This document shows, piece after piece, positions 12,205-12,506 of a stretch of DNA of 12,506 nucleotides (the first letter of the stretch is position 1; every line of letters begins with the position of its first letter). The DNA is taken from contig JAPLER010000137.1 in assembly GCA_026391115.1 (NCBI GenBank), positions 1 to 12,506 on the forward strand, given 5' to 3'. The position numbers and the translations under genes are program-made. Below the pieces are notes generated by a model. The model ran no database searches. It saw only the letters and a list, made by a program, of their open reading frames with translations, and was not told the DNA's origin. The DNA is from Bacteroidota bacterium (lineage in GTDB: Bacteria > Bacteroidota > Bacteroidia > Chitinophagales > Chitinophagaceae).

Positions 12205-12221
12205 TGTGTAATTTTTACACA
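12205..12221 (+). promoter_or_regulatory. 17-bp palindrome upstream of the transporter gene
   Basis: TGTGTAATTTTTACACA is a perfect 7-bp inverted repeat around a three-base centre, 20 bases before the ATG. A weak -7 candidate, TAATTTCG, lies at 12193-12200, so the palindrome would sit at or just after the transcription start, where a repressor site or 5'-UTR hairpin would act. No regulator is encoded in the window. Confidence 0.35.
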
Positions 12222-12241
12222 AAACAAAAAACGATTGCAAT

Positions 12242-12506
12242 ATGAGTACAGTTTACACAGGTATTAAACCTAAGTTATCCTTTTGGCAAATTTGGAATAT
12301 GTGTTTTGGTTTCTTTGGAATTCAATTTGGCTGGAGCTTGCAAATGGGCAATATGAGTGCTATCTACGAATTCTTAGGTGCTAAACCAGATGACATTCCT
12401 GGACTTTGGTTAGCTGCACCAATGACTGGTTTATTAGTGCAACCTATTATTGGCTACTTAAGTGATAGAACTTGGCATCCAAAACTTGGTAGAAGAAGGC
12501 CTTACT
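12242..12506 (+). CDS. SLC45-like MFS sugar transporter (N-terminal part, runs off the right edge)
   Basis: The ATG at 12242 opens 88 codons without a stop up to the window end. The first residues, MSTVYTGIKPKLSFWQIWNM, lead into TM1 (FGFFGIQFGWSLQMGNMSAIYEFLG) and TM2 (LWLAAPMTGLLVQPIIGYLSDR). The MFS loop motif LSDRTWHPKLGRRRPY between TM2 and TM3, and the GWSLQMGN stretch of TM1, resemble the SLC45/sucrose-type H+ symporter branch of the major facilitator superfamily, so uptake of a disaccharide such as maltose or sucrose is inferred. Most of the protein lies beyond the window. Confidence 0.85.
   Translation, partial: MSTVYTGIKPKLSFWQIWNMCFGFFGIQFGWSLQMGNMSAIYEFLGAKPDDIPGLWLAAPMTGLLVQPIIGYLSDRTWHPKLGRRRPY

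Overview
The window looks like a chromosomal segment of a low-GC member of the Bacteroidota, probably near the Chitinophagia/Sphingobacteriia (the phylum is well supported, the class is a guess). The evidence is a surface protein with a type IX secretion C-terminal sorting domain, several TAnnTTTG-type -7 promoter elements in place of the proteobacterial -10, no Shine-Dalgarno dependence, and Bacteroidota-type versions of AroA, GH3, L21/L27 and a SLC45-like transporter. No rRNA, tRNA, CRISPR array, transposase or phage gene was seen.

Layout. 1-48 (-): the first 16 codons of a gene running off the left edge. 233-1912 (+): T9SS-sorted Ig-repeat surface protein followed by a strong terminator. 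2016-2383 (+): small lipocalin-like lipoprotein whose natural ATG is separated from its body by an apparent one-base shift in a poly-A tract. 2385-3881 (-): GH3-family protein, ending one base from the lipoprotein stop. 4049-5048 (+): rplU, rpmA and an 83-residue protein made of Lys, Ala and Pro, encoded by an 18-bp DNA repeat. 5130-6425 (+): aroA (EPSP synthase). 6524-8698 (-): a two-gene operon of an AmgK-like sugar kinase fused to a RapZ C-terminal domain, abutting a MurU-like nucleotidyltransferase. 8879-10987 (+): nucleoside phosphorylase, DinB-like protein and dapF, tightly coupled. 11059-11997 (+): corA. 12242-12506 (+): the start of a SLC45-like sugar transporter, cut by the right edge.

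How the genes relate. Several products feed the cell wall or central precursors: AroA makes the chorismate precursor EPSP, DapF makes meso-diaminopimelate, and the kinase/uridylyltransferase pair looks like a MurNAc (or related amino sugar) salvage module that rebuilds a UDP-sugar. The RapZ C-terminal domain on the kinase is the most unusual piece, because in enterobacteria that domain senses glucosamine-6-phosphate; a kinase carrying its own amino-sugar sensor or RNA-binding module is a testable idea.

Non-coding structure. Two diverged copies of a roughly 110-bp intergenic element lie in inverted orientation at 8735-8844 and 12032-12138, bracketing the phosphorylase-DinB-dapF-corA block. The second copy carries a terminator-like hairpin just after corA. 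Other signals are a perfect 11-bp terminator before aroA, a bidirectional terminator between aroA and the murU-like gene, -7 elements between GH3 and rplU, and a 17-bp palindrome ahead of the transporter.
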